Below, piece by piece: positions 12,779-26,300 of a stretch of 64,000 bases of DNA. How positions within the stretch are numbered: the first letter of the stretch is position 1; the number at the start of each line of letters is the position of its first letter. The translations under genes were made by a program, and so were the position numbers. The stretch comes from Cladopsammia gracilis. Lineage: Eukaryota > Cnidaria > Anthozoa > Scleractinia > Dendrophylliidae. A model generated the notes under the pieces. That model did not search any database. It was given only the letters and a program-made list of their open reading frames with translations, and was not told where the DNA came from. Location of the stretch: the NCBI GenBank assembly GCA_022457155.1, contig JAJGOT010000154.1:258501-322500 (forward strand), in the 5' to 3' direction.

Positions 12779-15700
12779 TGCAAAACCATCCTTATTGGCA
12801 TGGTTGTTGCTAATTTCCTTAGAAACACCAGTCTTGTTGTTAAAGCCATCAAGTTGTGGGAAGAATGCTTCAGACTCTTCAACAGCAGTCCTAACGAAAA
12901 AAAAGAAAACGTGATACCAGGTTGTATATCAACTTATTTTAAATTATTAAATGGGTACGCTTTTATCAATGACCACACAAGTGCGATAGAATGCGGCAGA
13001 AAGCTACTGGTCTTACTCCGCGAGCGTGGTGACAAAGAAGGAGAAGCAACATGTTACGGAAACGTAGGAACTGTGTTTCAATCTGTCGGTGAATATACCA
13101 AGGCTGGAGAATATTTCTTGAATTGCCATCAAGAAAGAAATTGTTGAAAAAAAATGGAGAAGCAGCATGTTACAGAAACCTAGGAACTGTGTTTCAATCT
13201 GTCGGTGAATATGCCAAGGCAGAAGAATGTCTCTTAAAAGCACTTGCCATCAAAAAAGAAATTGGTGACAAAAATGGAGAAGCAGCATGTTACGGAAACC
13301 TAGGAACTGTCTTTCAATCTGTCGGTGAATATGCCAAGGCTAAAGAATATCTTCAGAAAGCACTTGCGATCAGGAAAGAAATTGCTGACAAAAATGGCGA
13401 AGCAACAGAATATGGAAGCCTAGGAACTGTGTTTCAATCTGTCGGGGAATATACCAAGGCAGAAGAATGTCTCTTGAAAGCACTTGCCATCAAGAAAGAA
13501 ATTAGTGACAAAAATGGAGTAGCAGATTGTTACGGAAACCTAGGAATAGTGTTTCAATCTGTCGGCGAATATACCGAGGCTGAATAATATCTCTTGAAAG
13601 CACTTGCCATCAAGACAGAAATTGGTGACAAAAATGGAGACGCAGCATGTTCCGGAAACCTAGGAACTGTGTTTCAATCTGTCGGTGAATATGCCGAGGC
13701 TAAAGAATATCTTCAGAAAGCACTTGCGACCAGGAAAGAAATTGGTGACAAAAATGACGAAGCAACAAAATACGGAAACCTAGGAATAGTATTTCAATCT
13801 GTCGGTGAATATACCAAGGCTAAAGAATATCTCTTGAAAGCACTTGCCATCAAGAAAGAAATTTGTGACAAAAATGGAGAAGCAGATTGCTACGGAAACC
13901 TAGGAAAAGTGTTTCAATCTGTCGGTGAATATGCCAAGGCTAAAGAATATCTTCAGAAAGCACTTATGATCAGGAAAGAAATTGGTGACAAAGATAGAGA
14001 AGCAACAGATTACGGAAACCTAGGAACTGTGTTTCAATCTGTCGTTGAATATACCAAGGCTGAGGAATATCTCTTTAAAGCACTTGCCATCAAAAAAGAA
14101 ATTGGTGACAAAAATAGAGAAACAGACTGTGGAAACCTAGGAACTGTGTTTCAATCTATCGGAGAATATGCTAAGGCTGAAGAATATCTCCAGAAAGCAC
14201 TTGCGATCAAGAAAGGCATTGGTGACAAAAATGGTGAAGCATCATCTTACGGAAACCTAGGAAGTGTGTTTCAATCTGTCGGTGAATATGCCAAGGCTGA
14301 AGAATATCATCAGAAAGCTCTTGCGATCAAGAAAGAAATTGGTGACAAAGATGGGGGAAGCAACAGATTACGTTAACCTAGGAACTGTGTTTAGATCTGT
14401 TGGTGACTATGCCAAGGCTAAAGAATACAAGGAAAAAGCTTTTCAAATTAGCAATCGGATAGGTAGCATTGAATTGCAGTTTCAAAGTTATTTTAAACTT
14501 GCTTCGGATACTTTGATCTTAGAAGGAAATGCGTCTGAAGCTGTATCAAATCTCTTTGTATGCATTGAAAAGTGCGAGAAAATGTATCGTTATTGTACAA
14601 GATATTGTTTTTAGACAAGCATGTGTCTCCCCATCGGTTGCTCAGTGTATTGTTTGATGCTGCTGGGAAACCTAATGAGGCTCATTGCGCTGTAGAGCTA
14701 GGACGGGCTAGAGCCCTGGCCGACTTGATGTCAGCTCAGTATTTAGTGGAAAAACAAATAGCAGTCAGCCAACATTCAGGGTTTGGTATTGAGAAGATCA
14801 TGAAGAAAAATGGTAACTGTTCTTGTGTGTACATTTCCTAATACAATCAAACTGTATTTTTGTGGATTCTTCAGACAAACAAAGGCATTGTTTTGCGACA
14901 AAAGAAACTAAGTGAATGTTTTAGTCACGTAGACGTAATGACATCATTGGAAACGAAACCTTTAGGAAGCATCATGTTTTACCCAAAGAGCAGTGTGAAG
15001 ATCGATCATTATTTCCATCAAGCCCCGACCAGCTGACACGAAATTCTTCTCAAGAAGACAGTCTCGCAGCTTTCCGTCTTGTAGAAGAGGAGGAAAACGA
15101 ATCTCAGCATCTTGAACCTCCAACTCTTGCTCAGTGCTACAACATGGTTATTGCTCCTGTGGCTGACTTACTTGATAAACCAGAGATTATCTTTGTTCCT
15201 GATCGTTGCTTGTTCCAGATTCCTTTCACAGCATTGTAGGATCCAAGTGAGAAGTATTTATCAGATAGTTTCAGGATCCGTATTGCTCCTTCTTTGGCGA
15301 CTCTTCAGCTCATTCAGGATAGTCCAGCGGACTATCACAGTCAAATCGGTGCACTCATAGTGGGTGAGCCGGCTGTTTGTGAACTTTATTACAAGGGAAA
15401 GCGTGAGAAATTACCCCCATTGCCCTGTGCAAAAAAGCAAACAGAGATGATTTGACTACTGCTGGGAGTTCAACCTTTGTTAGGAGAGAATGCAACTAAG
15501 CATGCGATTCTTCAAGGCATAAACTCTGTGAGTCTAATCCATTTCGCTGCTCATGGTGATGCCGAAAGAGGAGAAATTGCTCTTGCCCCTTCACTATCTA
15601 ATAGTCGGATTCCACGTGAAAAAGACTATTTATTGACAATGGCTGAAATTTCACAAGTACGACTTACCACCAAACTAATAGTCCTCAGCTGCTGCCATAG

Positions 15701-15980
15701 TGCAAGTGGACAGATAAGGTCTGAGGGAGTTGTGGGAATCGCTCGAGCATTTTTAGGATCAGGTGCACGCTCAGTGTTGGTGGCACTGTGGGCCATACAA
15801 GACAAAGCAACTCAGGAATTCATGAGTCATTTCTACGAGCACCTTGTTTGTGGGGAAAGTGTCAGTGAATGTCTTCATCGACCTATGAAGTGGATGAGAA
15901 GTATCGGCTTCTCAGACAGCAGCCAATGGGCTCCTTTTTTGCTGATTGGAGATTACTTAACATTTGATTTTCAAAAATAA
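12779..15980 (+). pseudogene. TPR-CHAT protein, broken copy A
   Basis: This is a decayed paralogue of the intact gene at 23369-27469 and aligns with it end to end. It has about twelve 40-residue TPRs against nineteen. Visible lesions are: no start ATG or upstream splice acceptor and an extra A near 12781; a frameshift near 13140; a stop at 13585-13587 inside a repeat; a one-codon loss near 14125; an extra G near 14349; a deletion near 14595; a stop at 14839; a 13-base deletion near 14948; and stops at 15237 and 15453. The CHAT part from 15477 stays open for 167 codons and keeps HFAAHG and LSCCHS. Upstream and downstream flanks are also shared, so the whole locus was duplicated. Confidence 0.92.
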
Positions 15981-16667
15981 TGGTAAGCTAACGTTGTGTT
16001 TTTATAGTATGGCGATACTTTGTATGACGTATATTTTTTCCCTGGAAAAAAATACAAGATTTGGATTTTAGTATTCATCATGACATTCAATGTAGCACTT
16101 CTTATTACTGAAGGTTTTGCTTTTTTTCCTGTTGTCAACTTCTTTGCACCCTTTGCACCGATCCCACAATGAGCAAGCAAGGTTGGACCAGTGGTGAGAG
16201 GACTCGTCTTCCACATTAATGCGTCTATGATAAATGGATTTCAACTCGATATCTTCTCACAATATCTAGATCAACGCGAGATTTTCACAGGGACGATTTC
16301 TGACTTGTTGGCGAAAACAAAAACAGTGACATTATTTATTTCTTTGTTTGACTATTAGCAATATTTATATAGGGATGTCCATTCAGAGCGAAGATGGTTT
16401 AAGTGAAGTCCTGTTGATTCCTAGATGTTATTATAAAAACTCGATGACGTTTTAGTTGCTGTTATTTTACTTTTTGTTTTTGCTCGAAAGTTTTAACTTC
16501 ATTATGATGTTTGGACTGAACGGTTTGTTTTATGCATTTCCCAGTGTTCGTAAGTAAGGGCTACATTTCACTTACCTGTTAATGGATAATTGATTCCAAA
16601 ACAGAAAATACACCCGCTTCTTTTAAGAAAAAAACATTTTTGTTCCAGGTTGTGTTCACCAGACCAG

Positions 16668-16785
16668 GGGTCAATTTAATAAAACTTTTACAGTTGTAAT
16701 TTACAAGTGTGGCTTTTGTTTTAAACCCCTGAAACAATGGCTACACTCGAAATTACACTTGTAAAAGTTTTATTAAATTGATCCC
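16668..16785. mobile_element. 118-bp MITE inserted in copy A flank
   Basis: Inverted ends (gggtcaatttaataaaactt and its near complement) enclose about 118 bases. The 7-base word agaccag stands immediately on both sides. The equivalent place downstream of the intact gene copy (near 28139-28160) lacks the insert, so the insertion followed the segmental duplication. Confidence 0.8.
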
Positions 16786-16789
16786 AGAC

Positions 16790-17680
16790 CAGGGTATGGC
16801 AAATCGGCTCTTCCTTCTGAAGCCAAGGGCCTGGTAAATTGAACAGTTAATCAGTTGAAAGTCACCTGAAAGTGGGCACGCATATACTTGTTTGGTTCAC
16901 CAGTTCATGTTGGCGTGCTTTCATCTGCTGTTGGGCCTTCAGTTAGTTCCTTGGCCTCCGGGAAAGGAACTTGTCACGAGTTCCAAAGTACCTCGGGGAT
17001 CTGCAACAACTGGAAACAGGAACGCACACAGAACTTGGACATCAACTTCGTTTATTCTTTAGCTGGGCTTAAGAAAAATCCATCTAACAAGGACAAGAGT
17101 GCACTATTTATGCCAATCGATTAACGATTTCATCATCCAAAATACAGTACAGCGACAGCGACAGCTGGAAATATAACTGATAACTAAGTTTGTTCTTTAA
17201 ATGAACCAAAACCTTGATTTGTAATTAGGCTGTGTACTCAGCTTTGATAACCAAGTAAAGGCTAACGAACCTAGGAATCGATTTGTAATTAGTTGTATAT
17301 TCAGCTGGGAGGTTGCATAAATACTAGCGGACCAAGCTTTGATTATCAACAAGGTTGTATATTCCGTTACGAGGCTGAGCAGACAGCTTACTCTTAAACA
17401 GGTGTACTTATACAACTCGGTTTGCTAAAGAGAATCCAGTGTTAATTACAGAAAGCTAAGCATTGATTTAAGACAAACTAAGTGTTCAGAGTAATTACCA
17501 TTCTCTACCGTTAATTCCTAGTTTGTTCAAAAGTACATCATTGTGATTCTTATTTGTTCAGTCGTTTACCTTATTTGTTCGGGTTCTCTCGGTTAAAGAT
17601 AATCTCTTAAAGGTATTCTAGTGTGGAAGTCCTATTTTTATATTTCTTTTTGAATCGTTGGGTTTTGTCTCCTCACAGCA
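16790..17680. other. remaining duplicated flank and non-coding DNA
   Basis: Up to about 16940 the sequence still matches the flank of the intact TPR-CHAT copy (28150-28310). Beyond that I see only diverged short repeats (for example the segments at 17215-17250 and 17280-17310) and no gene. Confidence 0.5.
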
Positions 17681-18265
17681 GCGAATAGCGTTATGGGATA
17701 CATATTTTGCATTCACTTAATTGTAGGAATATTATCGGGAAAAAAGCGTAAACCCATAAACGATACGGCACAATTGAATTCTGGGCACAAGGCAAATTAG
17801 GCTTGTTGACATTCCATATATTGATATTTCAGATCCATTCCTTCGTAAAATCATTGTTTTCAGAGTATGATTGTGGCCATACCGTATAAACTACCTGCAA
17901 TGCATCTGAGAATACAAAAATGTTTTTCCGCTCCCCAGAAAACCATTGGGTCATATCATTGAGGATCCAAACTGAGATTGTTTCTGGGTAAATGCGACAG
18001 GATCACTCCGACAACATTAGCAGCGAATAGCGTTATGGGATACATATTTTTTATTCACCTAATTGCAGGAATGTTGTCGGGAAAAAAGCGTAAACCCATT
18101 AACGATACGGCACAATTGAATTCTGGGCACATGGCAAGTGAGGCTTGTTAACTTTCCATATATTGATATTTCAGATATATTCTTTCGTAAAATATTTTCA
18201 AAAGGATCATTGTGGCCATACCGTATAATTACCTGCAATTTACCTGCAATAGCTCCCCAGAAAAC
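17681..18265. repeat. direct repeat pair of about 240 bases
   Basis: A segment beginning agcagcgaatagcgttatgg at about 17680 recurs at about 18019 with roughly 90 percent identity by eye. Each copy is followed by aaaccatt near its end. It is non-coding and probably two copies of one interspersed repeat or a local duplication. Confidence 0.7.
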
Positions 18266-18884
18266 CATTCAGTCATATCGTTCATGGTTTATACCTTTTA
18301 CCGGACAACGATTTTTCAATCAAGTGTATATCAAGATGCAGTATTAAACAGTAATAATCGTGAGTAACATTTCATATTATGTAACCTCTGTTTGTATGTG
18401 ATGTATTTCCGCAATCACGCGGGCTTCCTCTCATACGTTGTCATTTATTGGTATGGAATGTGAAAAAGCAACAAACCCCGGGCCCTCCGCCCTTATAAAC
18501 ATCTTCGAAGAATGTATAGAAAAATCAGAATGCACATAATGTGATAATGATACTTCAGATTTATTACCACGTATAAACGGAACGTGTATAGAATCAAGTT
18601 CTTTTATTGAGAACAAAAAGGGGATGTTCGATGAAGTACATCGCCGGACAAAGTTAATCTAACCTTCACAAAGTGCGTCTATGCTCCCTTGTATGTTTAC
18701 CAATTTGTAATAGTTATTCGATATACTGCAATTCTACCCAAGGAATTTTCTTCAGTGTCAATATGTTATTCTTAGCAATACAGAAAGCTATTAGTTGCAG
18801 TTTTAATTGTAGTAATTAGTCGGCACATTTAATTACATGGGGCCGTATACAATGTTGTCTTGATGAAAGTAACTGAGACAAAAT

Positions 18885-19021
18885 ATATGTTGTAGTTCAA
18901 ATTTATCCTCGGTTCAAATTTTATTTTCCTTTGTTTAAAACTCATTATCATACATTACCATAGCCAAAAACAAAGGAAAATAAAATTTGAACCAAGGATA
19001 AATTTGAACCACAACATATAC
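18885..19021. repeat. palindromic hairpin element
   Basis: Arms of about 55 bases (atatgttgtagttcaaattt and its complement) surround a loop of roughly 25 bases. It is MITE-like and non-coding. Confidence 0.7.
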
Positions 19022-19983
19022 ATTTTGCGATTTCAATCGTGTTGTCAAGTTTCTTGCTCCTTTACTCAACTATAAAAATTGAAAACGAAGTGTCCAAGTG
19101 AACAAACGAAAGGTAAAAATAAATAATATACTTCTCCATCCCCGACAGGATTGAAACATCGATCGGAAAACGTGATTTTCGACCCTTCTCCGAAGATAAC
19201 CGAGGAAGATATTTTCGTCTCTAACCTTACAGCCTAAAAAGTCGCTTTCCGCGCGGGAATTTGAGACAAACATGGCGTGAAAGCCAAGGATTAGAATAAA
19301 ATTCTAAGTGGATCTCTGGTCCACTGCTTGCATTTAATTTCCAACATGTCCTCAGATATAGCTATCGTGCATCCTCTTAGAACCGTGGAGATATCCGTCA
19401 ATGTTCCCTCTCTTTCAATATCTTAAGTCCTCAGTCACTTTAGAAAGCGCGTTTTAACTTCCCCCGCCCCGATTTCCTACTCTTGAGTCTCCGTGGATTA
19501 CCATCGTGGTTCCTTTTAGAGGTATAAATAAGACTTTATGTTTATATTTGGGTCATTAAGAAAGCATATGAATTTAAATTATACTTTTCGCTGAGAAATA
19601 ACCACGAAGAAAAAAGCCGGGAACAGCAAACCTTACCTTGGTACCTTGGTACCTTGGCCCAAGGAAATAAAAAAATACCAACAGCCGCCTTGCCTTTACA
19701 TAATCAGATCCAAACACTCAAGTGACACAAAGAGCCCTCGCATCTCGTATAAATGAAACATGAATTAAAGCTGGAGACGGTCATCTTAGCTTCATGCTTT
19801 GTTTGTATCTTTAAATACACGAGTCGGGCAGACATGTTGGATAATTTAGATGGGGAAAGTGAATATTTTAGCTGGGAGGTATCTGCCTTTATACGAAGTA
19901 CGCAAGTGCGTACCAGAATTTTCCAGAATTGTTTTTACATTCTAGAAGAAAAGCAAAGGTAGTCGTGTAATTTTTCTACGCGT

Positions 19984-20161
19984 TACTACCATTTTCGAGC
20001 TACCGTGAACGGCAAACTTTTTTCCGCGTTGTTACATGCTTAAAACGTTCAAGTTTGTCCTGTCAAACTGTTGCGTTTTAGAGGGGTTTACATGTCAAAG
20101 TTTGACAGCTCCGCCTCAATTGAGGCAATATGCCGTTCACGGTAGCTCGAAAATGGTAGTA
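19984..20161. repeat. 178-bp inverted-repeat element
   Basis: The ends tactaccattttcgagctac and its complement enclose a non-coding centre with further internal symmetry. The outermost trinucleotide TAC/GTA could belong to the repeat or to a short target duplication. Confidence 0.7.
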
Positions 20162-23100
20162 TGATGTTTCTCTATCGTGCTCAGGGAAGGATTTGCTGGT
20201 CATAGAGAGAGTGTAGTACATAAATTGCCTTACGGAAAATATTTATCGGATGCGATGTCTCAAAACACGTGTTCCAATGTAACAAATAATGCAATTTATA
20301 ATTCAACACATTGATTCACTGCCCAAATATGGTCATTAAGCTCTTGATATCCGTAGGTCTACATGGCGTACATCCAGCGATGGTGGTAAATTGCGCATTT
20401 TGAAGGAAAGTGATCATGAAAAAGACTGATGCCTGCAATTTCGTATCTTTGGGAGAAACAAAGCGTCATCTATTAGATCAAGCATAGGCACGCATTGCGT
20501 GCATGAGCTATTTTGAAAATTCCTTAAATGATATGAAATGGTGAAAGCAACAAAACAGTGGAAGAAAACTAGCACAAATAACCGCCTGCAGATATACGTT
20601 TTTCAAATCCTCCGGCCCGCCCACTACCCCCAAAAACTACCGAGATCACGAACTGCGTCCCGTTTCTCGAACGTCCCGATAACGTTTCCGGCCCGGAAAG
20701 CTATCTTGTGTGCGCAATGTATTCATTAAAGATTAAAATTTTGTTGATTTTGAAAGCTAAGCAATAAAATTCTAAATTGACAAAACAAGTCCAGCTGGTT
20801 TGAGGGCTAAAAATGCATCACCATTTTTAGATTCTGATTTGAATATGAGTTGCGGGCCCGAAAAGTTGTCGGGACTTTCGAGAAACGGGCCCTCTGGGAC
20901 CAAAACTCTATTCAGGTGGAAAAATGCAATGTTTGCTTTTGTATTCTAGCCTAAAGGGTTAGGGTATGAAAATAGGTGGGAAGTTTTGGCTAGCTTTTTC
21001 ACGGGATCTTCGAAGTTATTTTATGACGAAACTATGGCCCCAGTGAAATGACCAACTTGTCTCTGTAATCAACCAGAAAAGTCCTGCACAGAAATTTGAT
21101 GCATCCAAATTGAAGGATTATTATTTTGTGAAAATTCTAGTCTTTTTTAAAAAAGTTGCTTTTATTAATCACAAAAGAAACGTGGAAATGGTTCCCTTTG
21201 GCCTGGAAGACGCAAACTAATTAAATTAAATTGTTTTTAACTCCAAACCACAAGCTAATTAAATTAGTGACAAAAATTCTTTGAACCACCTGTTTCTGTA
21301 ATGTCAACCAGAAAAGTCTTTAACAGAAACTAAACGCATGTAAAATGAATATTGGTAGTCTCCTTGTAAATTGCAACTAATAGTATTCAAACAACTGTTT
21401 TTATTCTCCACAAAAAAGTCGTGCAAATAGAAACAGAAACTAATTAGATTAAATTGTTTTCAACTCAAAACCACAACCTTGAGGTTAACATTTGGAACCA
21501 AACATCTTTTCCTGTAATGTCGACCAGAAAAGTCTTAAATCAGAAACTTAGCGCATCCAAAATGAATTTTGCAACTAATAGTTTTTTGAACAGGCGTTTT
21601 TTGACGCACCATAAGAATTAACGTTTCCTCAAAAACATCACGAACCAGTTTCTATAAGGACAAAGTTCAACATTTGCACGTGCACACAACGTGACTGCTC
21701 ATACAAAATACAGTCGCTACTCACTTGTAGTAATCGCTTGGGGCATACAATTAATAACCTACACATCTGCTCACATTAATTCACAGAAAGATAAACGTTT
21801 TAAATACTGTAAATTGTATATTAATTGCATTAAGTTTTCTCTGTTGAACTCCATGCATCCCGGACAAGTTTCTATAAGGACAAAGTTCAACATTTTCACG
21901 GGCAGACAACGTGGCTGACAAAAAAAGATACAATTTCAAATAGTAACCGCTTGAAACCCAGGTTTGAAACATACAATTCATATTCCGCATCACATTATTT
22001 GAAATCCGCTTGCCGTTTTTGCAATAAAGCTATACTTTCTTATTTCAGTACAAGCTCACCTATAAACGTAACCGCAGTCCACATTTTTTGGACGTCTCAT
22101 CCCTCGCAGACCATTAACTGTAATTGTACAATTCATGCATGGAGCACATTTTAGGCAGTATTTCCGAATAAATGCCCTTGCCTATTGCCATGTTAGCAAG
22201 CCAGTCGGGATTACTGCACAATTCCCAACCAACAAATCTTCAAAACTTTACACTTTTCGTGTTTGAGGCAACAATCGCGAACATCCAAGATGGCTGATTT
22301 TCAATTCATGCCAAGTGCCCTTCTTTGACCTTCAGTAATACCATTTTAGAAGCGAGAATTTGATTGGCTGACAAAGTACACGGTGTACATACTAGAGACA
22401 ATCTGATTGGTGTGACATAACCCAAGACATACATACATACATACAAACATGCTAACAAACAAACATCACAGACCAACCTTTGCGCCTGCTAATGAGCTAC
22501 TTTTAGCACAAGAGAAAAAAGATAAGAGAAAAATTATTGATCACATGATTGGACAAAACAGGCGCGAAATGTTTGAATTGTATTGTAGCGTTTCTTGGTA
22601 AAGCTGAATGATAGCTAGTTCAAAGTTCCATCCGCTCAACACGGAGTGAATGAAGGAGCACAATTTTTGGAAAATGCCTTATAGTAATGACCAATGTAAT
22701 ATAATATAGACTTGATACTTCCTCAGAAAACGTTCTGCTCTTTGTTTTAAGCAATTACGGCTGTAGGAGCTAAAACGAGAAGGTTTATAAACAACAGCGA
22801 GCGATTCAGCTCGTACTTCGATGTTTGAAATTTTGGTGCTAATGGAAGGGACTAAAAAGCCACATCAACTACAGGTACAATGTTTTAAATGTTTATTGAG
22901 TCTTTACACTGTGAATTTTTGTAAAGATTTACTGTCCTCGCTGCAGTTCTTTCAGACTTTTCGCAGCTTTGCTCAGGTAGCCGTGTATTTGTTCAATTTA
23001 TTTTGGTTCTGAATTGGACTTTCTAAGACACGAACAACACTTGTCACTAAGATATTCTCTGCCATCAGTTGCTGTGTTTTAATTCGTGCAGTTACTACTC

Positions 23101-23190
23101 TGTCACGTTCTTTATGTAGACAGAAGCTCTCGGTATAAAACTAAATAAATTTTAGCGTGCCGAAATTTTCATTACCTGCTTGTTGTGTAA
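20162..23190. other. non-coding region with diverged tandem units
   Basis: I see no gene here. Three diverged units of about 230 bases recur at about 21043, 21293 and 21507, recognisable by the word accagaaaagtc. A 50-base segment beginning tttctataaggacaaagttc occurs at 21648 and again at 21869. A short (cata)n run lies at 22428-22445. Confidence 0.5.
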
Positions 23191-23199
23191 GAAATGGTG

Positions 23200-23360
23200 G
23201 GCTATTTCACGGAGTTTTGAGCAAGTTTCCGTTGCAGTTGTAAAATTAGGTATACAAACTTCCTAATTTATATACAATACCATGCCACCAATACTTAGTT
23301 ATCAAATACGACAACAGAAAATAGAGTTAAAATACTATGATTTCTTCTATGTTTTCTAGA
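23200..23360 (+). promoter_or_regulatory. putative 5' UTR exon and intron of the TPR-CHAT gene
   Basis: A block beginning gctatttcacggagttttga is conserved upstream of both TPR-CHAT copies (about 12645 and 23202). In the intact copy a donor-like 'attag/gtatac' at about 23249 and an acceptor 'tgttttctag' ending at about 23359 would remove about 110 bases just before the ATG at 23369. The broken copy has lost the acceptor. Transcript support is needed to confirm this. Confidence 0.45.
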
Positions 23361-23368
23361 GGACTGTC

Positions 23369-26300
23369 ATGGACGACGTAGAGAAAGTTATGCAAACCAT
23401 CCTTATTGGCATGGTTGTTGCCAATTTCCTTAGAAAGACCAGTCGTGTTGTTAAAGCCATCAAGTTGTGGGAAGAATGCTTAGGACTCTTCAACAGCAAA
23501 GTTCTGGAGAAAAAAAAAGAAATCGTGATACCAGGTTGTATATCCACTTTTTTAAAATTATTTAATGAGTACGCTTTTATCAATGACCACACAAGTACGA
23601 TAGAATGCGGCAGAAAGCTACTGGTCTTACTCCGCAAGCGCGGTGACAAAGAAAGAGAAGCAACATGTTACGGAAACCTAGGAACTGTGTTCTACTCTCT
23701 CGGTCAGTATGTCAAGGCTAAAGAATATCTCTTGAAAGCACTTGCCATCAGGAAAGAAATTGGTGACAAAAATGGAGAAGCAGTATGTTATGGAAACCTA
23801 GGAACTGTGTTTCAATCTGTCGGTGAATATGTCAAGGCTAAAGAATATCTTCAGAAAGCACTTGCGATCAGCAAAGAAATTGGTGACAAAGACGGAGAAG
23901 CAACAGGTTACGGAAACTTAGGAACTGTGTTTCAATCTATCGGTGAATATGCCAAGGCTGAAGAATATATCTTGAAAGCACTTGCCATCATGAAAGAAAC
24001 TGGTGATAAAAATGGAGAAGCATCATCCTACGGAAACCTAGGAACTGTGTTTCAATCTATCGGTGAATATATTAAGGCTGAAGAATATGTTTTGAAAGCA
24101 CTTGTCATCAGGAAAGAAATTGGCGACAAAAATGGAGAAGGAAAATGTTACGGAATCCTAGGAACTGTGTTTCGATCTATCGGTGAATATGCCAAGGCTG
24201 AAGATTATCTCCTGAAAGCACTTGCGATTAGGAAAGAATTTGGTGACAGACACGGAGAAGCAGCAGATTATGGAAACCTAGGAACTGTGTTCTACTCTGT
24301 CGGTCAGTATGCCAAGGCTGAAGAATATTTTCAGAAAGCACTTGCGATCAGCAAAGAAATTGGTGACAAAGACGGAGAAGCAACAGATTACGGAAACCTA
24401 GGAACTGTGTTTCAATCTATCGGTGAATATGCTAAGGCTGAAGAATATCTCTTGAAAGCACTTGCCATCAAGAAAGAAACTGGTGACAAAAGTGGTGAAG
24501 CATCATCCTACGGAAACCTAGGAACTGTATTTCAATCTGTTGGTGAATATGCCAGGGCTGAAGAATATCTTCAGAAAGCACTTGCGATTAGACAAGAAAT
24601 TGGTGACAAAGAGGGAGAAGGAACAGATTACGGAAACCTAGGACAAGTGTTTCGATCTGTTGGTGATTATGCCAAGGCTAAAGAATATCTCTTGAAAGCA
24701 CTTACCATCAAGAAAGAAACAGGTGACAAACATGGAGAAGCATCATCCTACGGAAACCTAGGAACTGTGTTTCAATCTGTCTGTGAATATGCCAGGGCTG
24801 AAGAATATCTTCAGAAAGCACTTGCTATTAGGAAAGAAATTGGTGACAAAAATGGAGAAGCAGAATGTTACGTAAACCTAGGAACTGTGTTTCAATCTGT
24901 CGGTGAATATACTAAGGCTGAAGAATATGTTTTGAAAGCACTTGTCATCAAGAAAGAAATTGGTGACAAAAATGGAGAAGGAAAATGTTACGGAATCCTA
25001 GGAAATGTGTTTCAATCTGTTGGTGAATATGCCAATGCTGAAGAATATCTCTTGAAAGCACTTGCCATCAAGAAAGAAACTGGTGACAAAAATGGAGAAG
25101 CATCATCCTTTGGAAACCTAGGAGCTGTGTTTCAATATGTCGGTGAATATGCCAAGGCTGAAGAATATTTCTTGAAAGCACTTGCCATCAAGAAAGAAAC
25201 TGGTGACAAAAATGGAGAAGCAACATTCTACGGAAACCTAGGAACTGTATTTCAGTCTGTTGGTGAATATGCCAAGGCTGAAGAATATCTCTTTAAAGCA
25301 CATGCCATCTCGAAAGAAATTGGTGACAAAAATGGAGAAGCATCATCTTACGGAAACTTAGGAACTGTGTTTCAATCTGTCTGTGAATATGCCAGGGCTG
25401 AAGAATATCTTCAGAAAGCACTTGCGATTAGGAAAGAAATTGGTGACAAAGAGGGAGAAGCAACAGATTACGGAAACCTAGGAACTGTCTTTCAAGCTAT
25501 CGGTGAATATACTAAGGCTGAAGAATATCATCGGAAAGCACTTGTCATCAGGAAAGAAATTGGTAACAAAAATGACAAAGCATCATCCTACGGAAACCTA
25601 GGAACTGTGTTTCAATCTGTCGGTGAATATGCCAAGGCTGAAGAATATCATCAGAAAGCACTTGCGATTAGGAAAAAAATTGGTGACAAGAAGGGTGAGG
25701 CAACATCCTACGGAAACCTAGGCTGTGTATTTCAATCTGTCGTTGAATATGCCAAGGCTGAAGAATATCATCAGAAAGCACTTGCGATCAGGAAAGAAAT
25801 TGGTGACAAAAATGGCGAAGCATCATCCTATGGAAACCTAGGAACTGTGTTTCAATTTGTCGGTGAATATGCCAAGGCTGAGGAATATCATCAGAAAGCA
25901 CTTCAAATTAGCAACCAGATACGTAGCATTGAATTGCAGTTTCAAAGTAACCTTGAACTTGCTTTGGATACTTTGCTCTTAGAAGGAAATCCGTCTGAAG
26001 CTGTATCAAATCTCTTTGTATGCATTGAAAAGTGCGAGGAAATGCACCGTCATTTAAGAGACAATGACCAGTACAAGATATCGTTTTTAGACAAGCATGT
26101 GTCTCCCCATCGGTTGCTCAGTACATTGTTTTGTGCTGCTAGGAAACCTGACGAAGCTCTTTGCGCTGTAGAGCTAGGACGGGCTAGAGCCCTGGCCGAC
26201 TTGATGTCAGCTCAGTATTTAGTGGAAAAACAAATATTAGTAAGCCAACATTCATGGGTTGGTATTGAGAAGATCATGAAGAAAAATGGTAACTGTACTT

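Noticed and set aside
21043..21600. CRISPR-like array
   Set aside because: The repeated units are about 230 bases apart and diverged, without short conserved repeats and unique spacers. The same holds for the TPR and minisatellite arrays.
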